64,000 nt of DNA from Laburnicola sp. R22_1. Taxonomy: Eukaryota > Ascomycota > Dothideomycetes > Pleosporales > Didymosphaeriaceae. The stretch spans positions 2,046,001 through 2,110,000 of the forward strand of contig JACONQ010000004.1 of assembly GCA_014281115.1 (NCBI GenBank), read 5' to 3'. The notes below the pieces were generated by a model. It made no database searches, had not been told where the DNA came from, and saw only the letters and a program-made list of their open reading frames with translations. Below, in pieces: positions 46,961-57,347 of this stretch; the first letter of the stretch is position 1; each line of letters starts with the position of its first letter. The position numbers and the translations under genes were made by a program.

Positions 46961-47425
46961 AGAGTTTTAAGTAGTTAATTATTTAGTAATAGGGTAGTAA
47001 AAGGTTAAAAGGTAGATATTAATTATTTAGTAATATAGTAGGCAGGCGAGTAAGTTAGGGTATTATTATTATAAGGCATGTGTTCACTGCAATCTAGGCT
47101 CAATAAGGCCCGGGGTTGTCCGAAGCGGCAACCGGTCAGTGCGGCGCAGCTGCATGCAGCCACCCACACAATCTGGGGCGAGAAGCTCACGTAGTGATAG
47201 TTTTTTGGTTTCAAGGTCTGCATTGTGGCACTGTCTGGGCGTCGGGCAGTAGTGCAAATAAGAAAATGGCGGTCGCTTTGCATCTTATTCAGTACAACCT
47301 ATTCTGTTCCCATCAGGTTTTGTTCTAGAGGCACCGCTGTCGACCTCGTCCAGATCTTAGTGTTCCAAGGTTACTCTTTACACAGCGTTCGTTGATTCGC
47401 AATAACGCCTGCATTGCCACTAGAG
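46961..47425. other. Edge of the transposon island and upstream region of the P450
   Basis: AT-rich sequence with a partly repeated ATTAATTATTTAGTAATA (about 46,977-47,035) ends near 47,060, after which base composition becomes ordinary. No gene is seen; the right part should hold the promoter of the P450 at 47,426. Confidence 0.5.
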
Positions 47426-49142
47426 ATGGGCGCTCTTATTTTCCTCGCCGCTGGCTGTTTACTCAGCTATGTAAGTTGACCAACAATGTTTGTAGATACT
47501 TGCTTATCCATTATCAAGATTGTGGCTAGCACCGTTTACAATCTCTTTTTCCATCCGCTGGCTCATGTTCCCGGCCCATTCTTGTGTCGCGTGTCCAACT
47601 TTCCGTCATTCTATCATGCCGTCAAACGTGATAGACATGTTTGGCTCTGGCAGCAATTCCAGGTGTACGGCCAGAAGGTTCGTGCAGCGCCAAATCTAGT
47701 AGTCTTCAACTCTCCTAATGCATACAACTCCATCTTTTCACACAAAGCGAACGTAAAGCGGTCCAAATTCTACGATACTTGGTCTCGCAATGCCGAACAT
47801 ATCAACACTTTGATGACATCCGACGTTGAGCTCCATGCCAGGAAAAGACGCCTGCTGAACTTGGCGTTCACCGATCAGTCAGTAAAGTCTGCGAGCCCTT
47901 TCATCGCAAAACACACCGATCGATGGAATGAGCTCTTGCTCGACTCAAATGAACAGGCAGATGACGGATGGTCTCCTCCTCGAGACTTATCAACCTCGGC
48001 TATGTACCTTGTTTTTGACATATTGATGGATCTGTGCTTTGGGGCCACCATGGACACGAAAGAACCTGGAGACAACCCCATGAAAAAAATCCCACTGGCC
48101 TTTGAGGACTTCGTCGTCTACAACAATGCTGTAAGTAACAAAGATAGGGCAGAAACCCATATGTCTACCAGATGTATACTAAAGAAGCATTCAGACTTCC
48201 AAAACACCGTTTCTTGACTTGTTGGTATGGCTCAAGCCTCCTGGTCTAGACAATCTCCTCGGACTGGTGATACCTCAAACAATCAAAGACCATTACGCGT
48301 TTGTCGAAGACATGGTCGCAAAACGTCTAGAACTGCAGCGGAAGCAGGAGGTGGACAAGACACCAATTAAGAGAGAAGATATGCTTTACTTCCTATGCAG
48401 CGCTAGGGACCCTGACACTGGCAAGCTAGCCTTTGGGTTGAAAGACTTGATACCAGAGGCTAATCTGCTTATAATGGCGGGCTCAGATACGACATCTATT
48501 ACGATAAGTGCCTTATTCTTTTACCTTACGCACAATCGACGCGCCTATCTAAAGCTGGTGAAAGAAATTAGAGACGCGTTCGCCAGCCCTGAAGATATTG
48601 TTTATGGACCTAAGCTGTTGGCTGATTGTAAGTACTTTCGAGCTTGTATTGATGAGTCTTTGCGTTTGTCACCAGCCGGTCCAAGCGAATTACTAAGAGA
48701 GGTATTACTGGGGGGCACGACAATTAATGTTGATTATTATCTAGCTAGCGTGATTGTTGGTACACTAAATTGGGCTATAGGTTGAAATAAAAAGCAATAT
48801 AGGGATGCATACATATTTAGACCTGAATGATGGATTGTATTAGAGGAGCTAGAATCGCTTAACCCTAAGGAAGACGTGCGTAAACTTAAACGTGGGCTTT
48901 ATGCCTTCCTTAAGGGGCCTGGAGATTATGTTGGGCAAAAGTTGGCTATACTGCAGATGTCCCTTGTTATTGCTAGAACATTATGGCGTTTAGATGTGAG
49001 ACTAGCTCCAGGAACTGATGTAGGTGCGCGAAGTGCAAAGCTGGGGTGGGGTTTAAGGGATCCTAGGCAGTATGTCTTAAATGATGCTTACATAGCCCTG
49101 CACAAGGGACCTGTGGTGCAGGTAAGGGCACGACGAGACTGA
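47426..49142 (+). pseudogene. Cytochrome P450 (benzoate-4-hydroxylase/TRI11-like group), inactivated
   Basis: Proposed exons are 47,426-47,470, 47,519-48,130 and 48,195-49,142, with GT..AG introns of 48 and 64 bp. Residues 1-20 form a membrane anchor, then HPLAHVPGPFL (proline hinge). The I-helix AGSDTTSIT lies near 48,480 and the ExxR motif ESLRL near 48,655. In the last exon two Arg-type codons are TGA (48,783-48,785; 48,828-48,830). The haem loop reads FLKGPGDYVGQKLA with Tyr (TAT, 48,927-48,929) where the axial cysteine must be. The first two thirds look ordinary; from about 48,600 on C-to-T and G-to-A changes accumulate. It would be a membrane monooxygenase, now dead. It faces the PKS relic tail to tail. 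Family placement within CYPs is tentative. Confidence 0.85.
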
Positions 49143-49616
49143 TGTTGGCGCGGGATGATGTACTACAGAAGTCCCTAAGTATTCTAGCGTCTGGGGGAGT
49201 ATCCAGCTTTGTGTTTTCATCTATCACGAACTATTTCAATCAGTGGTGCCTTCCTATGCGTAGTTTTTGTCACCGAGGCGCTCCTGCAGATGGGGGTCCA
49301 CTGTGCGCGTATGCACTTTCAACCTGGGCACCTGCTCTTGCACAATTATTTGGATTCATTTGGACCCGCTCGTTAAACAGCCGAGTGTGCGGAGTCGGTG
49401 TGAACTTACTCTTGCACGTCAGCAGTCACCGGTCATTATTATAAGAGGTCCATTACTAATTAGTCTACTGGCTGAAATTGCTGCTTTTTGCTGTGAGACC
49501 TGCGATCAACAGCAACGGAGAATTTCGCATCTAGCGTACGAACATCGCTTAGCAATCCATCATCGACGCCCATTAAAGTAATGGACTTGCTCGTACGGGA
49601 GTGCTTTTCCAAGCAG
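49143..49616. other. Intergenic, no gene seen
   Basis: 474 bases between the P450 pseudogene and the PKS relic. Short open frames exist on the plus strand but have no recognisable domain. Confidence 0.5.
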
Positions 49617-51130
49617 CTAATCTACTGGCTCTGAGACTTCCACCTGGCTTTTAGCGTGTTTCTCGATCGCATCTTTGTCGCCTGACAAGGTCACGCTCGC
49701 GGGCGAGTTGCTGGCCGTCACAGCGACTCGTCCCTTGAACAGAGGAGGGTCGATCAGCGCTTGAGCGTCCTCTAGGGTCATTCCGGCAGCCAGCATGGAT
49801 CCCCTGGCCCCTGAAGCTGATCTGTCGAGATGGGCGTGGACGCCTCGGTAGTAAGCAATCCGTACACCTTCCTCGGCCGTGATCACACCAGCGGAATAGG
49901 CTGCCGCTATTTCTCCGGAGGAATGCACAACGGTCGCACGAACTATTACGCCGACACACCGCAGAACTTCAACCAAAGCGATTTGAATTGCTTTATAAAG
50001 AGGTTGCGAAATCTCCGCCTCCAACGGACGCGATTGGGAGGGTGACGCCATGAGTTCGGCTTTCAAGGACCACCATCCTGGAGGATCAGGGAGGGATTGC
50101 AGAGACTTCTCTAGTCTCTCAACTGTAGCTGAGAACTTTGCAGACCCTATAATAAGATCCCAGCCCATAGTCGCCTATTGGGCTCCTTGCCCAGTGAATA
50201 CGCCCTAGATAACAGGGTCGGATTTCATCTCACCGCTAGCACGGACACCAAAATCTTTTCCTAATGATTTTTTGCGGGCCAGCTCGGCCTTCATATTGTC
50301 CAATAACTATGAGGCCACGAAAGAGGCTCGTACAGGCAATATAGTCCGCTTGGTCAGGAGAGCCCAAGAAAGATCCCTCAGTTCGACTGATTTATTGGCG
50401 CCTAAGAATTGAACGTACTGGTCTATGATCGCAACGAGAGCGCGTTCATTGTTCGCTGAAAATACGAAAGGCAGTGGGGTGAAGGTGTGACCACGGATGA
50501 TTTGGTCGTTCGAGAACTGCTCGACCCAAGGCAAATTGTTGTGTACTACTGGTTCATAGCTTTCGAGAATTACGTGGGAGTTTGTGCCACCAAAACCAAA
50601 ACTATAAAGTCTTCAAGTTAACTGGGGAAAGTAGAATAGAGGGCGTTCGGGCAAGAGTTTACCTGTTGACACTGGCACGTCGAGGGCATCCGGCAGCAGG
50701 AGCCGGCCACGACAGGACCGCGGTCGGGACTTCAAGTGCGTCTAAGAATGATACGATATTCGGGTTCGGGGTATAGTAGTGTAGGTTAGGTGGAATCAAT
50801 TTATAGCGTAGAGCGAGTGAGGCCTTCAAGACCCCAGCCAATCCAGCACAGCCTTCGGTGTGGCCGACGACAGTCTTAATAGTTTTACGATGTTAGTGGA
50901 TGTTGTCAAAACCGTACACGGTAAAGAGGTTGTAGTCGTGTACCTTGATACTGCCAACCACCATCTTTTGGGCATCTGATTAAACGACGGAGTCCCCGAA
51001 GAAGGCCGCATGTATAGCACCTGCCTCTTAAGGATCTCCTGCTTAGGTGCTGGATCACAAGGCCAGCAATGAAAAAGACCATGTCGAGTAACCTACCCCG
51101 TGCCGTGCGCTTCAAAGTACTAACCTCTAG
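49617..51130 (-). pseudogene. Polyketide synthase fragment (C-terminal KS, linker, partial AT), broken
   Basis: Reading the minus strand from about 51,125, YFEAHGTG begins the KS His region. After a likely intron, AGDP and IHAAFFGDS follow, then VGSIK, a second intron, and TVVGHTEGCAGLAGVLKASL. A third intron separates RRASVN from FGFGGTNSHVILE (about 50,600). The KS-AT linker and AT start GVFTGQGAQ follow, and the AT nucleophile elbow reads VHSSGEIAAAYSAG where the family has GHSSGE. TAA and TAG stops at Gln/Trp sites are RIP-like. Sequence ends inside AT at 49,617, and nothing 5' of HGTG is present, so the catalytic Cys of KS and all later domains are missing. The order and wording fit a reducing fungal type I PKS. 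It is not functional. Confidence 0.85.
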
Positions 51131-51767
51131 TTAAAAGAACTATTAGTAAGAGCCTTTAGGGCACTTAGTAGGTGCTATTTGTTTTATTATTTACGCGCTA
51201 TTATTTAATAGTGTTATATAGCAGATCTCACGATCAGCTCAATCCATCAACATTACATTCCACTTTCTTCAGCACTCAGACGAATGCAAAAACGCGCCGA
51301 GGCGAAACCACGACTTATGGGTAGCATCTAAGCAGAGATATGTCAAACTATTCGTAGCCCCAGATATGCCAAAAGGTCGATTTTGCAAATTGCCTGCTTA
51401 GTTGTGGTCCAATTGTCATCTCTATGCCCGTGGAGATACACTCATTCCCAAAAGGGAGCGTCGCGCGAGAAAGCTAGCCTATATTGGACTAGTACACGGC
51501 CTATGTGATCCACGTCCGCTGCAGTAAACAGTGAATACGATGAGAAAGGGATCGATGTGGTACGAATCGTTCGCAGATTGAACTGCTTTGGGCATCTGTG
51601 GAGTGGGTATATGCAACTGAGGCCTAGCTTTTCACATCTCATGGGACGGGCTTCTCTCCGGGAACAGCGAGCATGCAGACAAGCGTGTATAAATGGAAGC
51701 AAGAGAAGCATATCCGTCCTCTCTATCCTTTCGATATCTTTGCAACACAGACATTCCAGTGTTGAAA
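51131..51767. other. Intergenic: AT-rich patch then esterase upstream region
   Basis: 51,131-51,225 is TA-rich and transposon-like, abutting the broken end of the PKS fragment, so a rearrangement or insertion probably cut the PKS here. The rest is ordinary sequence upstream of the esterase. No domain-bearing frame is seen. Confidence 0.45.
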
Positions 51768-53625
51768 ATGTCGACGCTCAAGACCTCTTTTGGTGAGTTC
51801 GAGGGCAAGTCAGGAGCCGGAGTGATCCAGTACCTGGGCATCAAGTACGCGAGCTTGAAAGATCAATTGAGTGTACCGGAGATGGTAAGCAGCTACGATG
51901 GTGTTGTAGATGCTACTCGATATGGGTAAGTCCACCAACGACACGCTTTCCCACCAGTTCGGTTCCACGTCGCGGTTCAGCGTCGCGATACAGACAGGTA
52001 TCAATCCAACTGACCACTGTAGACCTCGCGCCCCTGCAATGGATGCATCCATTATTGAGCAAGGTTCTCTTATTCAGCAAATTATCGATGAATCTCCTTT
52101 GCCACGCATGTCCGGCACAGAGTGTCTCAACCTCAACATTACCGTGCCAACGATCGAGTCTCAAAGGGATCTCCCGGTCATGGTGTTTATTCACGGTGGT
52201 GGCTACATTATGGGAGCAAATTCGTTACCCTACTTCGATCCGGCTCGTTTCGTCGGGCTTTCAGTCGGAGCTGGGATGCCCGTCGTCGTTGTCAACATCA
52301 AGTAAGCAACCGTCACAATACGGTTGTAACAACCACGGATCACTAACCTACCCACAATAGCTATCGACTCGGTCTCCTCGGTGGCATCACTTCAGAAGAG
52401 CTGGGAAACGCGGGATATCCTGGGAACAACTCGCTCAGAGACCAGAAGTGTGCCTTTCAATGGGTCAGAACACACATCATTGGCTTCGGTGGAGACACCA
52501 ATAATATCACTGCATTTGGAGAGAGCGCAGGATCAGGTAAGCCTCCTCGCCATGACTTAACTTCAACTAAAACGTCGCAGTATCGGTCCTGTCGCAGCTC
52601 TGCTCTCGTGAACCGCTGTTTAAACGTGCCCTCGCTATGAGTGGAACGCCCATCATGCTCAAGTACCTTCCGTCATCTGTCACTGAGACGACATACAATA
52701 CCATAATGTCTGCGCTTGGGTTGGAGAGCGCGAGTGTAGAAGAACGCATCCGACGACTCGTGTCAATCAAGCCTGGGGAGCTGGTCGAGAAGACACCGAT
52801 GACTGCTCGACTTACCCCATCCTTAGACGACGACATCCTGCCCGAACCTATTACTTTCCAAAGCCTTGCAGTTGGAGCGAAAGTGCTCGAGGCGCAGATC
52901 CCAGGACGAAAGTGGTGCGAGGAACTGATGGTCGGTGATTGTCAACACGACGTACGTGAATCCTCAACGGATAATATATCCCGAGTTGCATCCTCATCGT
53001 GCTAATAATATACAAGGGCAACGTCTTCTTCTTCATGGGACTCGCAAATCGCGCGTCCGGACTGGCCTCAGCCCTTTATACTTCGTTCACCTCGCAGCTA
53101 GGCGGCGCGGCCGCAACCGCCGTCCTCGAAGCCTACGGCGTGACGCCCAGCACACCTGACGAAGCTGCTATGCAAGCTAGCATTGCCTTTGCAACCGACA
53201 TTGCATACTATGCACCTACCTTATCATTCGCGCGTTCCTGGGCAGAGAAAACGTACTACTACCAATTCAACCAGCCAAATCCATGGAAGGGAATTTTTAA
53301 AGGGTACTCGACGCACATGCTAGACGCTGCGTTCCTGTTTCAGAACTTTAATGAGAGAATGGGGGATAGCGAGAAGCAGGTTGCAAAGGCGCTAGCAAGA
53401 GGCTTCGTTGCTTTTGCGAACGGGGTCAAGCCGTGGGATGAATTTGATGCAATGAAGGGGAATGTGAAGGTTTTTGGACCGAGCAGTGAGCAGATAGAGG
53501 GTATGGTGGAAAATAATGGCTGGCGTAAGGGGAGGCAAGATACGTTGTTCAAGCTTGAGAAGGAGGGAAAGGTTAATCTAGATGAGTTGAGCGTGGCGTG
53601 GGATCTGTTTATTGATGGGGCGTAG
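51768..53625 (+). CDS. Type-B carboxylesterase/lipase family protein
   Basis: Five exons give an unbroken frame: 51,768-51,925, 52,023-52,301, 52,361-52,536, 52,581-52,951 and 53,017-53,625, with GT..AG introns of 97, 59, 44 and 65 bp. The product is 530 residues, normal for the family. FIHGGGY (about residue 108) supplies the oxyanion hole and GESAGS (about 200) the nucleophilic serine. The acidic residue probably lies in the GDCQHDGNVFF block and the histidine in GYSTHMLDAAFLF. No signal peptide is evident, so it is probably cytosolic, like many esterases of metabolite clusters. It would hydrolyse carboxylic esters; the substrate is unknown. It lies beside a PKS relic and converges with the SDR 49 bp away. 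The start codon is chosen because it begins the conserved TSFGEFEGK segment. Confidence 0.88.
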
Positions 53626-53674
53626 ACTCAACCCAAATTTCGTACATGAACAGTGGTACCGAATTGCCTCCAAC

Positions 53675-54588
53675 TCATGAATCATATCCTTCCTTTTTCG
53701 GTACTGTCTGATATCCCAAGTCCCAAATATGATTACTCTCCTCGCCGATCCATCTTTGACTATCATTCACCCAGTCCAAGCATTTTCTGAAATAGATACT
53801 ATCTTGTGAAAGCTCGATCGTCTGAGCCGTCAGTGTGTCATCGTCCAGAATCGCATCGATCGCCTTCAAAGCAGTAGTCATGGTTGTGATGTGTTCTTTC
53901 GGCCACAGTTCGAGGATCTTTGGTGGACAGAGGTTGGTAGGGATGAACGCGGGGCAGATGGCGTTGACTGTGATGCCCTCCTTGACCATAACAGGGCCAG
54001 CGGCTCGCACAAATCCGACGACACCATACTTTGAAGCGGTGTACTGGGGGTTCTGCGTCATGAAACTGGCCCCGATTAGCATCCATATGATATCTCGATG
54101 TTTCAAAAAGCTCACTATAACCCCGCGGCCGAGCTCGTCGCTACGAATTTTCCTTTCCCGCCACCTGCCTCTTTACTCCTCCTTACGTAATATTTGAACA
54201 ACCATAGTCCCTGGATAACGGCTTCGAGGTTGACCTGCATACTTTTCGTATTCAGCGGCTTGACTAAGCCTTCTTCATCCACTTGCTCTTTCTCCATGTC
54301 ATCGTATAGTAGCTGTCTGTCATCAATACCCGCATTCGCATGGAAGAAGTCGAGACGGTTGCCGCCCCATTCGTAGGCCTGCTTGAAGAGACGGGCTTGT
54401 GAGGCGTATGAAGAAACATCGACCTGGATGAACGTCGCGTCTGGCCCGAGAGAAGAGGCAGCTGCTTCGCCGGTGGAGGTATTCAACTCTGCGATCACTA
54501 CACGGGAGCCTTTGCTGTGGAGGTGTGTTGCAACGGCGAGGCCTATACCGGAGCCAGCGCCTGTCACGACTGCGACTGGCTTTGACAT
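53675..54588 (-). CDS. Short-chain dehydrogenase/reductase (classical SDR)
   Basis: Two exons, 54,588-54,122 and 54,065-53,675, are joined over a 56-bp GT..AG intron and encode 285 residues, typical of classical SDRs. VVTGAGSGIG near the N-terminus is the dinucleotide-binding motif. An acidic residue after the second strand (VVIAELN) suggests NAD(H) rather than NADP(H). HANAGI is the NAG motif. The active site is SSAAG plus YTASK, the junction of the intron falling just before the Tyr. It probably oxidises an alcohol or reduces a ketone on a small molecule; the 15-hydroxyprostaglandin-dehydrogenase-like subgroup is plausible but unproven. Same strand as the downstream P450 and regulator, convergent with the esterase. 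Confidence 0.88.
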
Positions 54589-54967
54589 CCTTCAGCTCTT
54601 CTCTTTCAATTCTAATCAGGGTAGGTCAATCAAAAGAAGGAAGCGTAGTCAGTGGAACAGCCTGCCAAAAACCTGGAAATATTCATCGCGGCTTGGTTCT
54701 CGCAATGACATCCTGCGCGTTGTCAGGCGGTAGTTGTGGAGAGGGAAGACCCCACATTCTAGGTAGAGCGGAACGATGCCGCCGCCCCGCACTAAGCCGT
54801 GAAGGTGTGGGGTATCGACGAGTCGACTCTGGCCGTACGGGTTACTTTGTAAAGCTCTTCCAACAGACCATTACTGCAAAGCATAAACCCCCCAAGTATC
54901 AGCCACAAGCGGCTGAGGGTTCTGTACAAAAATACAGTGCAACATACATGTAGACGATATACCTTAG
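54589..54967. other. Upstream region of the SDR gene
   Basis: About 380 bases between the SDR start and the short repeat. No clear TATA or operator was recognised. It contains the SDR promoter by position. Confidence 0.4.
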
Positions 54968-55069
54968 GTACACGCTCTTTTTGATTACTAAGCAGGGGGC
55001 TCTGCTTTTTTTGTCATTTGAGATGAAAGCCTTTGCCGTTCTACCCCTAGGTAGTTAATTTAACGCCAC
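54968..55069 (-). repeat. Short interspersed repeat, copy 4 (best preserved)
   Basis: On the minus strand it reads CTACCTAGGGGTAG, AACGGCAAAGGCTTTCATC and AGCAGAGCCCCCTGCTTAGT. It is flanked by a direct 9-bp repeat ATACCTTAG at 54,959-54,967 and 55,070-55,078, as expected of a target duplication. Compared with it, copies 1-3 show C-to-T and G-to-A changes. It lies 55 bp beyond the stop of the P450. Confidence 0.75.
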
Positions 55070-55124
55070 ATACCTTAGTTACAGCTGCATATTATATTCT
55101 TGCCGTAAATAACGCGCTCTTCTA

Positions 55125-56965
55125 TTAAAAATTTATTCCATCCTTTTCCGCCTTCGCAAAAGCCTCTCTCATGATCTTCACATGCTTCTCAGATCTAGGC
55201 TTAATATCGCAATCGAACGGCACGGGCACCGAAAAGAAGCCCGTCTCCATCTCCTGCGTTGGTTCGATTGTCTCCCCACCTGGCCCTTTTTTCTTGTCGA
55301 TATGAAATCCCCAGAGCACGCGAGAAATGTTGATGAAAAGCGAGCGCTCTGCTACATGGACGCCGGGGCACACCCGTCTCCCCGCTCCGTACGTAAAGTG
55401 ATCTCTTTCGTACGGATCATTCGCATTGATGTAATCAGCGGCGGAGAGAGTTTTGTCCAGATACCGAGAAGGATCGAAGTCGTCGGGGTTGTTCCAGAGA
55501 TCAGGATCGCGGTGGATAGCCCTCGAAGCTGCTCAGCAACGTGATATCAAAATGGTACGAGGCACTTACCACCAGTTGAGCACGGCCACAGAACCTTTCG
55601 GGATAAAGTATCCCCCATACCAGTCATCTTCGGATGTCGCATGTGTCATGCCGAATTTATTGACAGGACGCCATCTAAGCACTTCTTTAATCAAGCTCCT
55701 CACATACGGCAAATTCTTCTCATCATCCCAATGCGGTAGCCGGTCAGATCCAACCACGCTATCTAATTCTTCTTGTGCCTTCTTCTGCGCGTCCTGGAAA
55801 ATCGTCATACACAGCATGAAGTTATTCAGCGTGGTCGCAGTAGTCTCAGACCCTGCTTCAATCAAGCCACCACAAGTATACGCAGCAGCCAAATCATCGA
55901 TACCGCTCTTCGCCGGGTCATTCAGATAAAACGTTTTGGTGAAGCAGTCTCGGGCCTCGCCACTGTCTGTCTCGCGCTTGAGTCGGTTCCAGAGGTCCAT
56001 GTATACTTTGCTGTCGTGCTCGAAGGCGCGCTTCCCATGGGTTCGCCAGTTGCCCAGCAGCCATTCAGGCAGAAAAGTGAGCGAAGGAAAACTGTCGATA
56101 GCATAGGCACCCGGTGCTCTGTGGATAGTTAGAAAGAGCCTTCTGAGAACGGTAAATGACGACTCACGTCATCTCAGTGAAGTTCTCCAGCACCGTGTAA
56201 ATCTTCTTGATCAGTGGATCTTCCCAGGACGGTATCCGATACCCATAGGTGACGAGCATGATAACGCTAGCTGAATACCGCCGATTCATCATATAGAAAT
56301 CCTTCGGGCTGTTCAAAAAGTCCACTAACAACTGCTTGCTCTCAAAGTCCTGCACTGGCTGGTACCTAAAAAGTTAGTATACGCCTGTCAAATCTCACGC
56401 GTATATTCCCTAGGTGGAGTGACGCACTTGACGCTCGTGTTCAGGTTCAGCAGCGTATGACTATGTTTGCGAACGGCTCTCCACCGCGGACCATACGGCA
56501 TGAAGAGCTGGCGTCGTCCAGCGCTCATCACATCTTGAGCTAGTGGAAAGGGAGCGCGAGAGGAGTATATGCTGGACTTTTTGTCCATGAGGTCTTTTAC
56601 AACTTTTGGGGACGAGAGCCATATGTAGTCCGTGCCGCCGAGTTTAGTGAAGAAAATAGAGCCATATTGTGCACGCCAGGTGGTTACTTTATGCCGGACG
56701 AGCTCGCTGTCGGCAAAGTCGAGGAGGTTGCCGATGAAGGGGAGACCGGCGGGTCCGGGGGGAAGTTTGCGTCTGCGTGGGTCCTGTGTCGTTGTTAATT
56801 GGAGAGAGAGCCGATGCGACGCTCTTGTTTGGACGACATCGTGTATTTGATGCGACGTACTTTGATGACGTTGGGTACGAGATAGAAATAGAGTGTCAGT
56901 AGGAGTAGTACCGGCGTCGACACAAGCAACATCAATTTGAACAACAGAGAAGACATGACTACCAT
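55125..56965 (-). CDS. Cytochrome P450 monooxygenase (O-methylsterigmatocystin-oxidoreductase-like group)
   Basis: Exons on the minus strand: 56,965-56,861, 56,783-56,428, 56,365-56,168, 56,118-55,570 and 55,521-55,125. Introns are 77, 62, 49 and 48 bp, all GT..AG, giving 534 residues. An N-terminal hydrophobic helix (LLFKLMLLVSTPVLLLLTLY) anchors it in the ER, followed by PPGPAGLPFIGNLL. The I-helix has IEAGSETTATTL, the K-helix KEVLRW, and the haem loop FTYGAGRRVCPG with the axial Cys near residue 454. All key residues are intact, unlike the P450 at 47,426. The sequence style resembles the fungal P450s often annotated as O-methylsterigmatocystin oxidoreductases, but the substrate cannot be inferred. 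An in-frame ATG nine bases downstream is an alternative start. Probably expressed with the SDR on the same strand. Confidence 0.88.
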
Positions 56966-57347
56966 CACGGCTTGTTCTGGATTTTGGACGAGTTGGGGTT
57001 GTCGCGTCCTGCGTATGTCCTTCGCTTGTCTTGTGAGCGTTCCTGGCAGAGATCGGGGTAAGCCCCCACAGCTACCCCACAAAGACACCTGCCCCACAAT
57101 GATTTTCGCCAGTACCACCATCAACCATTTCAAAGCCATTCTATCTGGCTTGGAGGGTTTGAATTCCAATAGTGAACACCATTCTCCTCTTTAAATTTCG
57201 CGGCATTTCAGCTCGCGAGACGATTCTCCTTAGGAACGGTATAAGTATGAAGTCCATTAGAAAACCTTCATGAAAGACACATGCAGTACTAGGACAAAAA
57301 TTTGACTACAGTGTGTTACCCCAGGATTAGCACATACAAACAATGTA
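56966..57347. other. Intergenic, upstream of P450 and downstream of regulator
   Basis: 382 bases. The P450 promoter should lie here. No regulatory motif was recognised with confidence. Confidence 0.4.

Noticed and set aside
47471..47495. A 25-bp first intron for the P450 (GT to the first AG)
   Set aside because: Too short for a fungal intron; the AG at 47,517-47,518 gives a 48-bp intron in the correct frame.
49142..49444. 100-codon plus-strand open frame after the P450
   Set aside because: No domain, no plausible splice context, composition not coding-like.
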